The translations under genes were made by a program, and so were the position numbers. A stretch of DNA of 7,553 nucleotides from positions 1 through 7,553 of the forward strand of contig CAKSSH010000058.1 in the NCBI GenBank assembly GCA_934488695.1, given 5' to 3'. This stretch comes from an uncultured Oscillospiraceae bacterium. Lineage in GTDB: Bacteria; Bacillota; Clostridia; Oscillospirales; Ruminococcaceae. Shown piece by piece: positions 1-5,299 of this stretch. Positions within the stretch are counted from its first letter, which is position 1; every line of letters begins with the position of its first letter. The notes below the pieces were generated by a model. That model was not told where the DNA came from and ran no database searches. It saw only the letters and a list, made by a program, of their open reading frames with translations.

Positions 1-330
1 CGCCAAACGCTTTAAAAACGGAAACAGCAAATTTTCGTCATCCACCAAAACGACCCGATTGACTGCCAACAGATAGCCGCAACAAAGGCGGCCTTTGTTT
101 TTGCCGTGTCTCGGCAGCACCAGGGTGCCGCACAGGCAGTCGGGACGGGCCTCGGCTTTACAGATGCGAGCGTCCCGCGCGAAAGGGGTGTGAAGCAGCA
201 CCTCCTCAAGACCGGGCAGCTCCGGGCGGCGGCTCAGCTCGTCGGAGGTCAGCAGGATAACGGCCGGCCGGTCAGCCGGCGGAAGCTGATCGGCCGGGAC
301 CAGCGTCCGGCAAATTTCAAAACAATTCAT
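1..330 (-). CDS. Partial CDS (5' end), CorA-like divalent metal transporter N-terminus (tentative)
   Basis: An open frame runs leftward from an ATG at 330-328 through 110 codons without a stop and leaves the window at base 1. A strong Shine-Dalgarno (AAGGAGGAT) precedes the ATG at about 6-nt spacing, and an extended -10 promoter lies upstream, so this is a real gene start. The protein begins MNCFEICRTLVPADQ. Residues about 60-105 read as a run of short strands with the pattern KAE..D.L.GT...P, then a VVLVDDENLL segment. This pattern recalls the soluble N-terminal domain of divergent CorA family Mg2+/Co2+ channels of gut Clostridia, from memory only. The diagnostic part of CorA, two C-terminal membrane helices with GMN, would lie outside the window. 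Any other cytoplasmic N-terminal domain cannot be excluded. That the gene exists is nearly certain; the family is a guess. Confidence 0.7.
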   Translation of the reverse strand, partial: MNCFEICRTLVPADQLPPADRPAVILLTSDELSRRPELPGLEEVLLHTPFARDARICKAEARPDCLCGTLVLPRHGKNKGRLCCGYLLAVNRVVLVDDENLLFPFLKRLA

Positions 331-367
331 GCAGCATCCTCCTTCTTGAAAGCGGCTGTTTTTCTTC

Positions 368-395
368 ATTGTAGCACAAATTTCAAAAAAAACAA
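368..395 (-). promoter_or_regulatory. Extended -10 promoter of the leftward partial gene
   Basis: On the minus strand the sequence TGCTACAAT (376 to 368) fits an extended -10 element (TGnTAnAAT). A weak -35, TTGTTT (395 to 390), stands 16 bp upstream. The predicted transcription start is near 361, giving a leader of about 30 nt that contains the AAGGAGGAT ribosome binding site. The weak -35 is typical of promoters relying on an extended -10. Confidence 0.5.
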
Positions 396-440
396 CCGGC
401 AGACGCGGCTCAAAGGCATGAAAGGGACAAAAAGTGCATC

Positions 441-514
441 AGACGAAGCCTTTCCGACAAGAAACGGCGAAAATTCTCGAAAAAAAACGGTTTTTTGCCG
501 CAGAAAGTGACAAA
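441..514. promoter_or_regulatory. Cluster of 0A-box-like sites (Spo0A) upstream of spoIIE
   Basis: Spo0A binds TGNCGAA-type heptamers (9-mer form TTTGTCRAA). Four one-mismatch matches lie upstream of the spoIIE -35: AGACGAA (441-447), TCCGACA (453-459, reverse orientation), CGGCGAA (465-471) and TCTCGAA (475-481). The last two are 10 bp apart, so on the same helix face. A further reverse-strand match, TTTGTCACT (514 to 506, 7 of 9), overlaps the -35. No single box is perfect, and such degenerate heptamers occur by chance. The location beside a sporulation gene with a 21-bp-spacer promoter is what makes them credible. Confidence 0.4.
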
Positions 515-539
515 AGAGGCAGGCCGGTTTTCGTATAAT
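507..539 (+). promoter_or_regulatory. spoIIE promoter with 21-bp spacer
   Basis: A perfect -10 TATAAT (534-539) is followed by the spoIIE ribosome binding site and ATG at 577. No -35-like hexamer sits at 16-18 bp, but GTGACA (507-512, 5 of 6 to TTGACA) lies exactly 21 bp upstream. A 21-22 bp spacer is the known peculiarity of Spo0A-activated sigma-A promoters of Bacillus subtilis spoIIE and spoIIG, where Spo0A repositions RNA polymerase. The predicted start is near 546, with a leader of about 30 nt. Confidence 0.6.
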
Positions 540-576
540 GAGAGGACGAGGACGGACAAAAAAAGGAGCGAAAAAC

Positions 577-2874
577 ATGAAACCCACGCAGGCGGTACCC
601 GCCCATGAAAAGAAGCGTTCATCCGAGGTCAAGCGACAATGGCTTGCAGACGGTGCAGCAGTTGCCGCCGCGGCCGTTTTGTCCTGCGCCGCCTTTACGG
701 CGCGGTTGGCGCCGTTCGGCGTCTCGCTGGTGGCGGCACTTTCGGGGCGCAGCGGATTTTTTGCGCTGGTCGGAGCTTTTATCGGCTATTCTTTTTTCGG
801 CCTTTCGGCAGGGGGTCTGCGGTACTTGGCACAGGCAGTCATTGTGTTTGCGGTGCGTTGGGCCTTTGAGCCGTTTTTTAAAAAGCTGTGTTCTTGGGCG
901 CCGCCGGTTCTGGCGGCTGTGGCCAATCTGTTTGTCGGCGGAGTTTTCCTTTTTGCCGGCGAGGTCATTTTATACGATATTTTATTTTTGCTGTCCGAGA
1001 GCGTTATCTGTGGCGGAGCGACCTATTTTTTGGCTCGGACGGTCGGGATTTTTCGTGAGGGCGGCAGCATGCAGACGGCGGAAAATGTTGTTTCACTGTC
1101 GGTTTGCGTTTCTCTTGTTTTAATTTCACTGTCGGGCTTTAAAGTCGGCATGATTTCGGTAGGACATATATTGGGTGCTGTTTGTATTATGGCTGTGGCG
1201 AATGCACTGGGGCCGTTGGGCGGCGCCTGTGCCGGATTGAGCATCGGGGCGGCGCTGTCGATTGCGGCGGGGGACGGAGGCTTTGCCGTTCTGGCGCTTT
1301 CTTTGGGCGGGATGCTGTCGGGATTGTTTAAGAAGGTTTCGCGGGTTGCAGTTATGCTGGTAATGCTGCTGTGCTGTTTATTGGCAGTTGCGGTTGTCAG
1401 CGAGCGGGACGGAGATTTATACCTGCTTTATGAGACGATGGGGGCGGGAGTTCTTTTTTTAATGCTTCCGCAGCGGGCACTTTTGCAGTTGTCGGTCTTT
1501 TTTCCGAGTGTTTGCGGCGGCGGAGAGGCACAGCCCAATCGGTACCTTTCGGCGCGGCTGGATTTCGTGTCAAAGTCACTTTCCGAAACGGCACAGGCCT
1601 TGTGTGAGGCATCGGAAAAGCGTGTGCAGGCAGGCGGAGATGACATGGACAGGATTTTCAGTGCGGCAGCCGACCGGGTCTGCCGACGCTGCGGCATGAA
1701 GCTTACTTGTTGGGACAGTGACTACACCGACACGATGGACGCTTTCAATCATCTTATTACACCGCTGCGTCAGCGGGGCTATATTGAACCGGAGCAGGTG
1801 CCGGAGCTGTTTCGGCGGCGCTGCACCAAGATGATGCGGCTTTTAAGTGAAATAAATGAGGCATATCGGCGCTCCTGTACGGCACGCGCCGCACAGGAGC
1901 GGTGTCGGCAGATGCGGCAGGTGGTGACCGAGCAATTCGGCGGAATGTCCCGGCTTTTATGCGAGATGTCGCAGGAATTATCCATGACGCTCTGCGACCG
2001 GGAGCGGGAGGGAAAAATCGGCAGTGCATTGGCGCAGTTGGGCGTTCATGCGCAGGATCTTTCCTGCCCGGTTGACAGGATGGGGCATCGGAGTGTGGAG
2101 TTTTACTGTCTGCCGCAGGAGGCGTCGCAGCTGACGGATGACGCTCTGGAGCAGCTTGTTTCGGAGGAATGCGGGCGGCAGATGGTATTGGACGCCGTGG
2201 CGCAGAATCGCCAGCTGGCACGGGTTTCCTTTTCGGAGCGGGCGCCCTATCGGGTCGAGGTCGGCAGCTTTCAGAGCACGGCAGGCGGGGAGGAGGTTTG
2301 CGGAGACAGCTTTTTGCAGGTTTCGCTGCCGGGCGGGTATGAGGCGGTGCTGCTCAGTGACGGGATGGGCCGCGGGCGGAGTGCGGCGATGGAAAGTCGC
2401 TTGACCTTATCGCTGCTGTCCCGCTTCTTAAAGCTGGGCTTTACGGCGGAAAACAGTGTGGCGTTGATCAATGCCGCGCTGATGCTGCACAGTGAGGAGG
2501 AAACATTGTCTACGCTGGATGTTGCGCTGTTTGATTTATATGACGGCAGCGTTCGTCTCAGCAAGGCCGGAGCTGCACCGTCGTACCTAAAAAGAGGCCG
2601 GCGCATTTCCAAGGTGGAAATGGGGTCGCTGCCGCTTGGTATTTTGGGGGACACCCGGCTGCGAAGTGCACAGCTGCGGCTTTCGGCGGGGGATGTGGTT
2701 GTGTTGGCGTCGGATGGGCTTTGCGCCCTTTGTGATGATGAGATCGAGGCGGCTGTCAAGCAGGAAAACAGGTCGCCGCAGCAGCTGGCGAAGCTGCTCG
2801 GGGAGCTTGCGTCCGGCAAGGAAAATCCTGCGGCACGAGACGATATTACGGTGCTGGTGCTACGCCTTGTTTGA
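577..2874 (+). CDS. spoIIE: Stage II sporulation protein E, PP2C-type phosphatase activating sigma-F
   Basis: This 765-aa protein has the SpoIIE layout. A short charged cytoplasmic N-terminus leads into a block of many hydrophobic segments (about residues 25-305), then a central region, then a C-terminal PP2C phosphatase domain (about 560-765). The metal-binding acidic residues are visible: D577 in CGDSF, D595 in LSDGMGRG, D713 in ASDGL and D756 in RDDITV. The central region carries the Cys signature C369-x2-C372-x5-C378-W379 common in clostridial SpoIIE. By family knowledge SpoIIE sits at the polar septum, interacts with FtsZ, and dephosphorylates the anti-anti-sigma factor SpoIIAA, releasing sigma-F in the forespore. 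The ATG at 577 is chosen because GGAG (565-568) precedes it at 8 nt; the open frame extends to 538, but that lies inside the promoter. It is slightly shorter than the 827-aa B. subtilis protein. Tandem in-frame stops TGA TAA end it. The gene is apparently monocistronic, since uxaC has its own promoter. Confidence 0.96.
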   Translation: MKPTQAVPAHEKKRSSEVKRQWLADGAAVAAAAVLSCAAFTARLAPFGVSLVAALSGRSGFFALVGAFIGYSFFGLSAGGLRYLAQAVIVFAVRWAFEPFFKKLCSWAPPVLAAVANLFVGGVFLFAGEVILYDILFLLSESVICGGATYFLARTVGIFREGGSMQTAENVVSLSVCVSLVLISLSGFKVGMISVGHILGAVCIMAVANALGPLGGACAGLSIGAALSIAAGDGGFAVLALSLGGMLSGLFKKVSRVAVMLVMLLCCLLAVAVVSERDGDLYLLYETMGAGVLFLMLPQRALLQLSVFFPSVCGGGEAQPNRYLSARLDFVSKSLSETAQALCEASEKRVQAGGDDMDRIFSAAADRVCRRCGMKLTCWDSDYTDTMDAFNHLITPLRQRGYIEPEQVPELFRRRCTKMMRLLSEINEAYRRSCTARAAQERCRQMRQVVTEQFGGMSRLLCEMSQELSMTLCDREREGKIGSALAQLGVHAQDLSCPVDRMGHRSVEFYCLPQEASQLTDDALEQLVSEECGRQMVLDAVAQNRQLARVSFSERAPYRVEVGSFQSTAGGEEVCGDSFLQVSLPGGYEAVLLSDGMGRGRSAAMESRLTLSLLSRFLKLGFTAENSVALINAALMLHSEEETLSTLDVALFDLYDGSVRLSKAGAAPSYLKRGRRISKVEMGSLPLGILGDTRLRSAQLRLSAGDVVVLASDGLCALCDDEIEAAVKQENRSPQQLAKLLGELASGKENPAARDDITVLVLRLV

Positions 2875-2888
2875 TAAGAAACTATCAA
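2871..2888. repeat. Perfect 6-bp inverted repeat between spoIIE and uxaC promoter
   Basis: TTGATA (2871-2876) and TATCAA (2883-2888) are perfect 6-bp arms around a 6-nt centre, spanning the spoIIE stop and ending 3 bp before the uxaC -35. There is no T-tract and the arms are AT-rich, so a terminator is unlikely. A regulator binding site next to the uxaC promoter is possible but undemonstrated. Confidence 0.35.
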
Positions 2889-2891
2889 TAC

Positions 2892-2920
2892 TTGACTTTG
2901 TTTTCGGGCTCTATTATAAT
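2892..2920 (+). promoter_or_regulatory. Sigma-A promoter of uxaC with overlapping inverted repeat
   Basis: TTGACT (2892-2897) and TATAAT (2915-2920) are separated by exactly 17 bp, 11 of 12 bases matching consensus. The predicted start is near 2927, giving a leader of about 27 nt that includes AGGGGGT (2941-2947), the uxaC ribosome binding site. A perfect inverted repeat, TCTATTA (2910-2916), TAA, TAATAGA (2920-2926), overlaps the -10. It could be an operator for repression by a uronate-responsive regulator, or a by-product of the TATAAT sequence itself. Confidence 0.8.
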
Positions 2921-2953
2921 AATAGAAGTGCTCAAAAACAAGGGGGTACTTTT

Positions 2954-4363
2954 ATGTCAAAAAAATTTATGGACCGAGATTTTTTGCTGGAAAGCAAGAC
3001 AGCAAGGCGGCTTTATTTTGATGTTGCGGCGCAAATGCCGATTATTGATTATCATTGCCACATTGACCCGAATGAGATTGCCGAAAACCGGCAATTTGAG
3101 AATATCACGCAGGCATGGTTGGGCGGAGATCACTATAAGTGGCGTCTGATTCGTTCCAACGGGGTGCCCGAAAACGAAATTACGGGGGACGCCGATGATC
3201 GGACCCGTTTTCAGCGGTTTGCCGAGGCACTTCCGCTGGCTGTCGGCAACCCGATGTATCACTGGACACATTTGGAGCTGCAGCGGTATTTTGATTTTTA
3301 CAAGCCGCTTTCCGAAAAAACGGCCGAGGAGGCCTGGCAGGTTTGCAACGCGCGGTTGCAGCAAGAGGAAATGCGGGTGCGCGGCATTATTGAGCGCTCC
3401 AATGTTCGGGTTATCGGCACGACGGATGATCCGGCCGACGATCTGTCGGCGCACGAAAAAATCGCGGCGGATCCCGAGGTTTCCTGCAAGGTGGTGCCGT
3501 CTTTCCGGCCGGACAAAGCGGTTTCGATAGACAAGCCCGGTTTTGTCGAGTATATCCGGAAGCTGTCGGCGGCGGTACAGGCGCCGATTGAAAATCTTCG
3601 CGATCTTTTGCAGGTCATGGAACAGCGTATTTCCTTTTTCCATGAGCACGGCTGTCGTGCCGCAGACCATGGGATGGACTATGTGGCCTGCCTGCCGGCG
3701 ACGCCGGCAGAGGCGGACGAAATTCTGAAAACTGCGCTGTCGGGTCAGGCGATTACGGTCGCGCAGGCGGAAAAGTATAAGACGGTGATGATGCTGTTCT
3801 TCGGGGAGCAATACGCGCGCCGAGGATGGGTCATGCAGATTCACTACAGCGTTTTTCGTAATACCAACAGCAAGATGTTTCGTGCGTTGGGGCCGGACAC
3901 GGGGTTTGACTGCATTTCCAACCGCGAATGCTCGCGCGCATTGGCTGATTTGTTGGATTTGCTTTGCAGTCGGGACAGTCTGCCCAAGACGATCCTGTAT
4001 TCGCTCAATCCGGCCAACAACGAGTTTTTAGGCTCTTTAATCGGCAGCTTCCAGGGCACTGAGGCGGCCGGCAAGATTCAGCTTGGTTCTGCCTGGTGGT
4101 TTAACGACACCAAGACCGGCATGCAAAAGCAGCTGACTGATTTGGCCAATTTGTCGATTTTGGGAAATTTTGTCGGTATGTTGACTGATTCGCGCAGCTT
4201 TTTGTCTTACACCCGTCATGAATATTTCCGTCGAATTTTGTGTAATTTGCTGGGCGGCTGGGTCGAAAACGGTGAGTATCCGGCGGATTTTGAGGAGCTT
4301 TCTCGGATTGTGCGCGGGATCTGCTTTGAGAACGCAAACCGCTATTTTGGGTTTAACGTATAG
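2954..4363 (+). CDS. uxaC: Uronate (glucuronate/galacturonate) isomerase
   Basis: The protein is 469 aa, the usual length for UxaC (EC 5.3.1.12). The enzyme interconverts D-glucuronate with D-fructuronate and D-galacturonate with D-tagaturonate in the cytoplasm, the first step of hexuronate catabolism. It is an amidohydrolase-fold enzyme, and the metal motif H34-C-H36 is present in IIDYHCHIDP. Other family blocks are GGDHYKWR near 77-84, the TTDDPADDL loop, FRALGPDTGFD, WWFNDTK, and the C-terminal MLTDSRSFLSYTRHEYFRR with D412 as the expected catalytic aspartate. The ATG at 2954 follows AGGGGGT at 6 nt and matches the family N-terminus; the frame is open upstream into spoIIE, but that extension is antecedent coding DNA of another frame. 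No other uronate genes (uxaA/B, uxuA/B, kdgK) are nearby, so it is a standalone copy here with its own strong promoter and terminator. Confidence 0.96.
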   Translation: MSKKFMDRDFLLESKTARRLYFDVAAQMPIIDYHCHIDPNEIAENRQFENITQAWLGGDHYKWRLIRSNGVPENEITGDADDRTRFQRFAEALPLAVGNPMYHWTHLELQRYFDFYKPLSEKTAEEAWQVCNARLQQEEMRVRGIIERSNVRVIGTTDDPADDLSAHEKIAADPEVSCKVVPSFRPDKAVSIDKPGFVEYIRKLSAAVQAPIENLRDLLQVMEQRISFFHEHGCRAADHGMDYVACLPATPAEADEILKTALSGQAITVAQAEKYKTVMMLFFGEQYARRGWVMQIHYSVFRNTNSKMFRALGPDTGFDCISNRECSRALADLLDLLCSRDSLPKTILYSLNPANNEFLGSLIGSFQGTEAAGKIQLGSAWWFNDTKTGMQKQLTDLANLSILGNFVGMLTDSRSFLSYTRHEYFRRILCNLLGGWVENGEYPADFEELSRIVRGICFENANRYFGFNV

Positions 4364-4390
4364 TAGTTTTTGTAAGCTGGCAGAAAAGAA

Positions 4391-4427
4391 GACCGGCGTC
4401 GTCTCTTATGAGACGGCGCCGGTCTTT
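4391..4427 (+). terminator. Terminator hairpin after uxaC
   Basis: GACCGGCGTCGTCTC (4391-4405), loop TTAT, and GAGACGGCGCCGGTC (4410-4424) form a 15-bp stem with one G-T wobble, starting 28 nt after the uxaC stop. The 3' flank is CTTTACGTTCC, a poor U-tract, while the 5' flank is A-rich. It is probably the uxaC terminator, of imperfect intrinsic type. Confidence 0.7.
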
Positions 4428-4623
4428 ACGTTCCGGGAAAGGCCGGGCGGGCGAACGACGCCTGAAGAAAGGGAAACAAGCAATCGTGGGCAAGGCACCC
4501 TGCGATTTTTCTGCGCGTGGGATTTTTGCGCCAAAAGGAAAAGAAACTTGACGAAACAATGCGAGAAAAGAGTCAAGGTCATTCCGAAAATGGTATACAC
4601 CCACTTTAAATTTCAGAAATTAA
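4428..4623. other. Intergenic stretch without recognised gene
   Basis: I see no supported gene here. The G+C content drops from left to right, with a change near 4590 into the AT-rich islet. Minor structure: two near copies of GATTTTT-(CT)-GCGC around 4504-4531, and an inverted pair CTTGAC (4547-4552) and GTCAAG (4572-4577) with a 19-nt centre. Neither is placed like a promoter. Frames open across this stretch lack ribosome binding sites. Confidence 0.5.
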
Positions 4624-4652
4624 GTGAAGAATTGAACAAACTGTGATATAAT
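4624..4652 (+). promoter_or_regulatory. Extended -10 promoter of the small-gene islet
   Basis: TGATATAAT (4644-4652) is a perfect extended -10 (TGnTATAAT). The -35 position at 17 bp holds only GTGAAG (4624-4629), a weak match. The predicted start near 4659 leaves a very short leader consisting almost only of the ribosome binding site AAGGTGA. Confidence 0.6.
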
Positions 4653-4670
4653 TCTTTCAAGGTGATGTGT

Positions 4671-4880
4671 ATGCTTGATAAATTTTATAAAGAGAATGAA
4701 GCCGATCAAATTTGGTGGGTTGATACATCTGACAGGGTTGGGGAATTCCTTTTCAGTTTTGACAAGAAAAAGGTGTTTAATTTGTTTGCAGACTATCCGC
4801 ACAATCTGACATCTGAGCAAAAAGAAATCTTTGATAAAGAAAATCCATATTGGAAGGACTTTTTCAAAGATAGGCGATGA
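4671..4880 (+). CDS. Small uncharacterised acidic/aromatic protein, 69 aa
   Basis: The ATG at 4671 is preferred over in-frame ATG 4665 and GTG 4662 because AAGGTGA (4659-4665) then sits 5 nt upstream. The protein begins MLDKFYKENEADQIWWVD. It has a WW pair (15-16), an FSFDKKK segment (28-34), NLFADYP (37-43) and ends with EIFDKENPYWKDFFKDRR. There is no signal peptide, membrane segment or known catalytic motif, so it is probably a small cytosolic protein. From memory it resembles a family of short Firmicutes proteins of unknown function (possibly DUF7675; unverified). It is followed 46 nt later by a second tiny gene in the same direction, then a terminator, suggesting a two-gene transcript. 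The region is much richer in AT than spoIIE, uxaC or the ribosomal genes, which suggests recent acquisition. Function unknown. Confidence 0.8.
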   Translation: MLDKFYKENEADQIWWVDTSDRVGEFLFSFDKKKVFNLFADYPHNLTSEQKEIFDKENPYWKDFFKDRR

Positions 4881-4926
4881 ACATTTTATATTGATTTGTA
4901 TCAAAAATATAAAGGGGTGATGTGAT

Positions 4927-5079
4927 TTGAGATTACCGGAAATATGGGATGATTGGGTTGTTTGTGACGATAAAGGCATTTGTGGCATCAGAGAAGATGC
5001 ACCGGAAGATGTAAAAAATGCCTTTGAAAAATGGTTAAGCGATCAAGAAAATCTTAAATCGCAACATACTAAAATTTAA
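4927..5079 (+). CDS. Tiny TTG-started hypothetical protein, 50 aa
   Basis: A 50-codon frame starts at TTG 4927-4929 and ends at TAA 5077-5079. AAAGGGGTGAT (4911-4921) gives a strong ribosome binding site about 6 nt upstream, and an in-frame TGA at 4918 rules out a longer start. The protein begins MRLPEIWDDWVVCDDKGICG; the C-terminal half (residues 23-41) looks helical and amphipathic, with REDAPEDVKNAFEKWLSDQE. It has about 12 acidic against 7 basic residues, two Cys (13, 19) and three Trp (7, 10, 36). There is no membrane segment. It lies 46 nt downstream of the 69-aa gene, and the two share the start-region motif GGTGATGTG. A canonical terminator begins 13 nt after its stop. The clean start and stop context argues for a real gene. 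Its acidic, compact character would suit an antitoxin, immunity or adaptor protein, but that is speculation; I recognise no family. Confidence 0.7.
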   Translation: MRLPEIWDDWVVCDDKGICGIREDAPEDVKNAFEKWLSDQENLKSQHTKI

Positions 5080-5091
5080 CATTATTGATTT

Positions 5092-5119
5092 AAGCATCCG
5101 CAAGGGTGCTTTTTCTTTT
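5092..5119 (+). terminator. Intrinsic terminator of the small-gene transcript
   Basis: AAGCATCC (5092-5099), the GNRA-type tetraloop GCAA, and GGGTGCTT (5104-5111) form an 8-bp stem with one T-G wobble, followed by TTTCTTTT. This is a textbook intrinsic terminator 13 nt after the 50-aa gene. Confidence 0.9.
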
Positions 5120-5150
5120 GTATAAATTTAGATGAAAGGGGGTAGTGTAT

Positions 5151-5285
5151 GTGCTAAATCCAAAATATTCAGTTTTGTGTCTTACCGTGTGTATTACCTG
5201 TGTTTTACCGTCTTGCAGACAGGTGACCGAAAAACTGAACAAAATGGAACAAGCCCCCGAAACCACTGTGGTTTCGGGGGCTTGA
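5151..5285 (+). CDS. Doubtful 44-aa lipoprotein-like ORF
   Basis: A GTG at 5151 lies 8 nt after an excellent ribosome binding site, AAAGGGGG (5135-5142), and opens 44 codons to TGA 5283-5285. The peptide begins MLNPKYSVLCLTVCITCVLP, with one Lys, a hydrophobic Cys-rich core (residues 6-19) and LPSC (19-22), which resembles a signal peptide with a lipobox although Pro at -2 is unusual. The rest is a short polar tail (residues 23-44) whose last codons are read through the rpsI terminator hairpin. Against it: an ATG at 5149 fits the same binding site but reads only Met-Cys-stop; no clear promoter is seen except a possible TATAAA at 5121; and the 3' end overlaps repeats and a terminator. It may be a truncated relic of a lipoprotein gene. 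Confidence 0.3.
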   Translation: MLNPKYSVLCLTVCITCVLPSCRQVTEKLNKMEQAPETTVVSGA

Positions 5286-5299
5286 AAACTGAACAAAAT
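5231..5299. repeat. 15-bp direct repeats flanking the rpsI terminator hairpin
   Basis: AAAACTGAACAAAAT occurs at 5231-5245 and again at 5285-5299, on either side of the 33-bp hairpin 5251-5283. Read on the minus strand, each copy is a T-rich tract (ATTTTGTTCAGTTTT). The right-hand copy touches the rpsI stop codon. The arrangement could be a local duplication of the sequence after rpsI with the hairpin between the copies, or an insertion with target duplication. Confidence 0.8.
5251..5283 (-). terminator. Terminator of rplM-rpsI operon (possibly bidirectional)
   Basis: AAGCCCCCGAAACCAC (5251-5266) and GTGGTTTCGGGGGCTT (5268-5283) are a perfect 16-bp inverted repeat around a single T. The hairpin begins 15 nt after the rpsI stop on the minus strand. 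The downstream minus-strand sequence is CTTGTTCCATTTTGTTC, T-rich but interrupted, so it is a strong stem with a moderate U-tract. It also lies where rightward transcription from the small-gene islet would converge. Confidence 0.8.

Noticed and set aside
12..209. 65-aa minus-strand frame
   Set aside because: It lies in an alternative frame of the supported partial gene (ATG at 330) and lacks its own start signals.
106..510. 134-aa plus-strand frame opposite the partial leftward gene
   Set aside because: It is antisense to the supported minus-strand gene, crosses both promoters, has no ribosome binding site and no recognisable domain.
538..576. Longer spoIIE start at 538
   Set aside because: The ATG overlaps the -10 TATAAT and would precede the predicted transcription start; the 577 start has the GGAG site.
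2271..2888. 205-aa minus-strand frame within spoIIE
   Set aside because: It is a shadow of the spoIIE phosphatase domain, rich in Ser/Arg/Pro from GC-rich antisense reading.
2871..2888. TTGATA/TATCAA inverted repeat as spoIIE terminator
   Set aside because: The stem is only 6 bp and AT-rich with no U-tract; kept only as a possible regulatory repeat.
2636..2953. 106-residue N-terminal extension of uxaC
   Set aside because: It overlaps spoIIE out of frame and lies upstream of the uxaC promoter; the family N-terminus begins at 2954.
2957..3844. 295-aa minus-strand frame inside uxaC
   Set aside because: It is a long antisense frame of a GC-rich gene; no start signals and no family resemblance.
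4218..4646. 142-aa plus-strand frame spanning the uxaC end and terminator
   Set aside because: It is read through the terminator hairpin, with no ribosome binding site; low-complexity basic product.
4620..4988. 122-aa minus-strand frame antisense to the small genes
   Set aside because: The plus strand has a promoter, ribosome binding sites and a terminator for both genes; the antisense frame has none.
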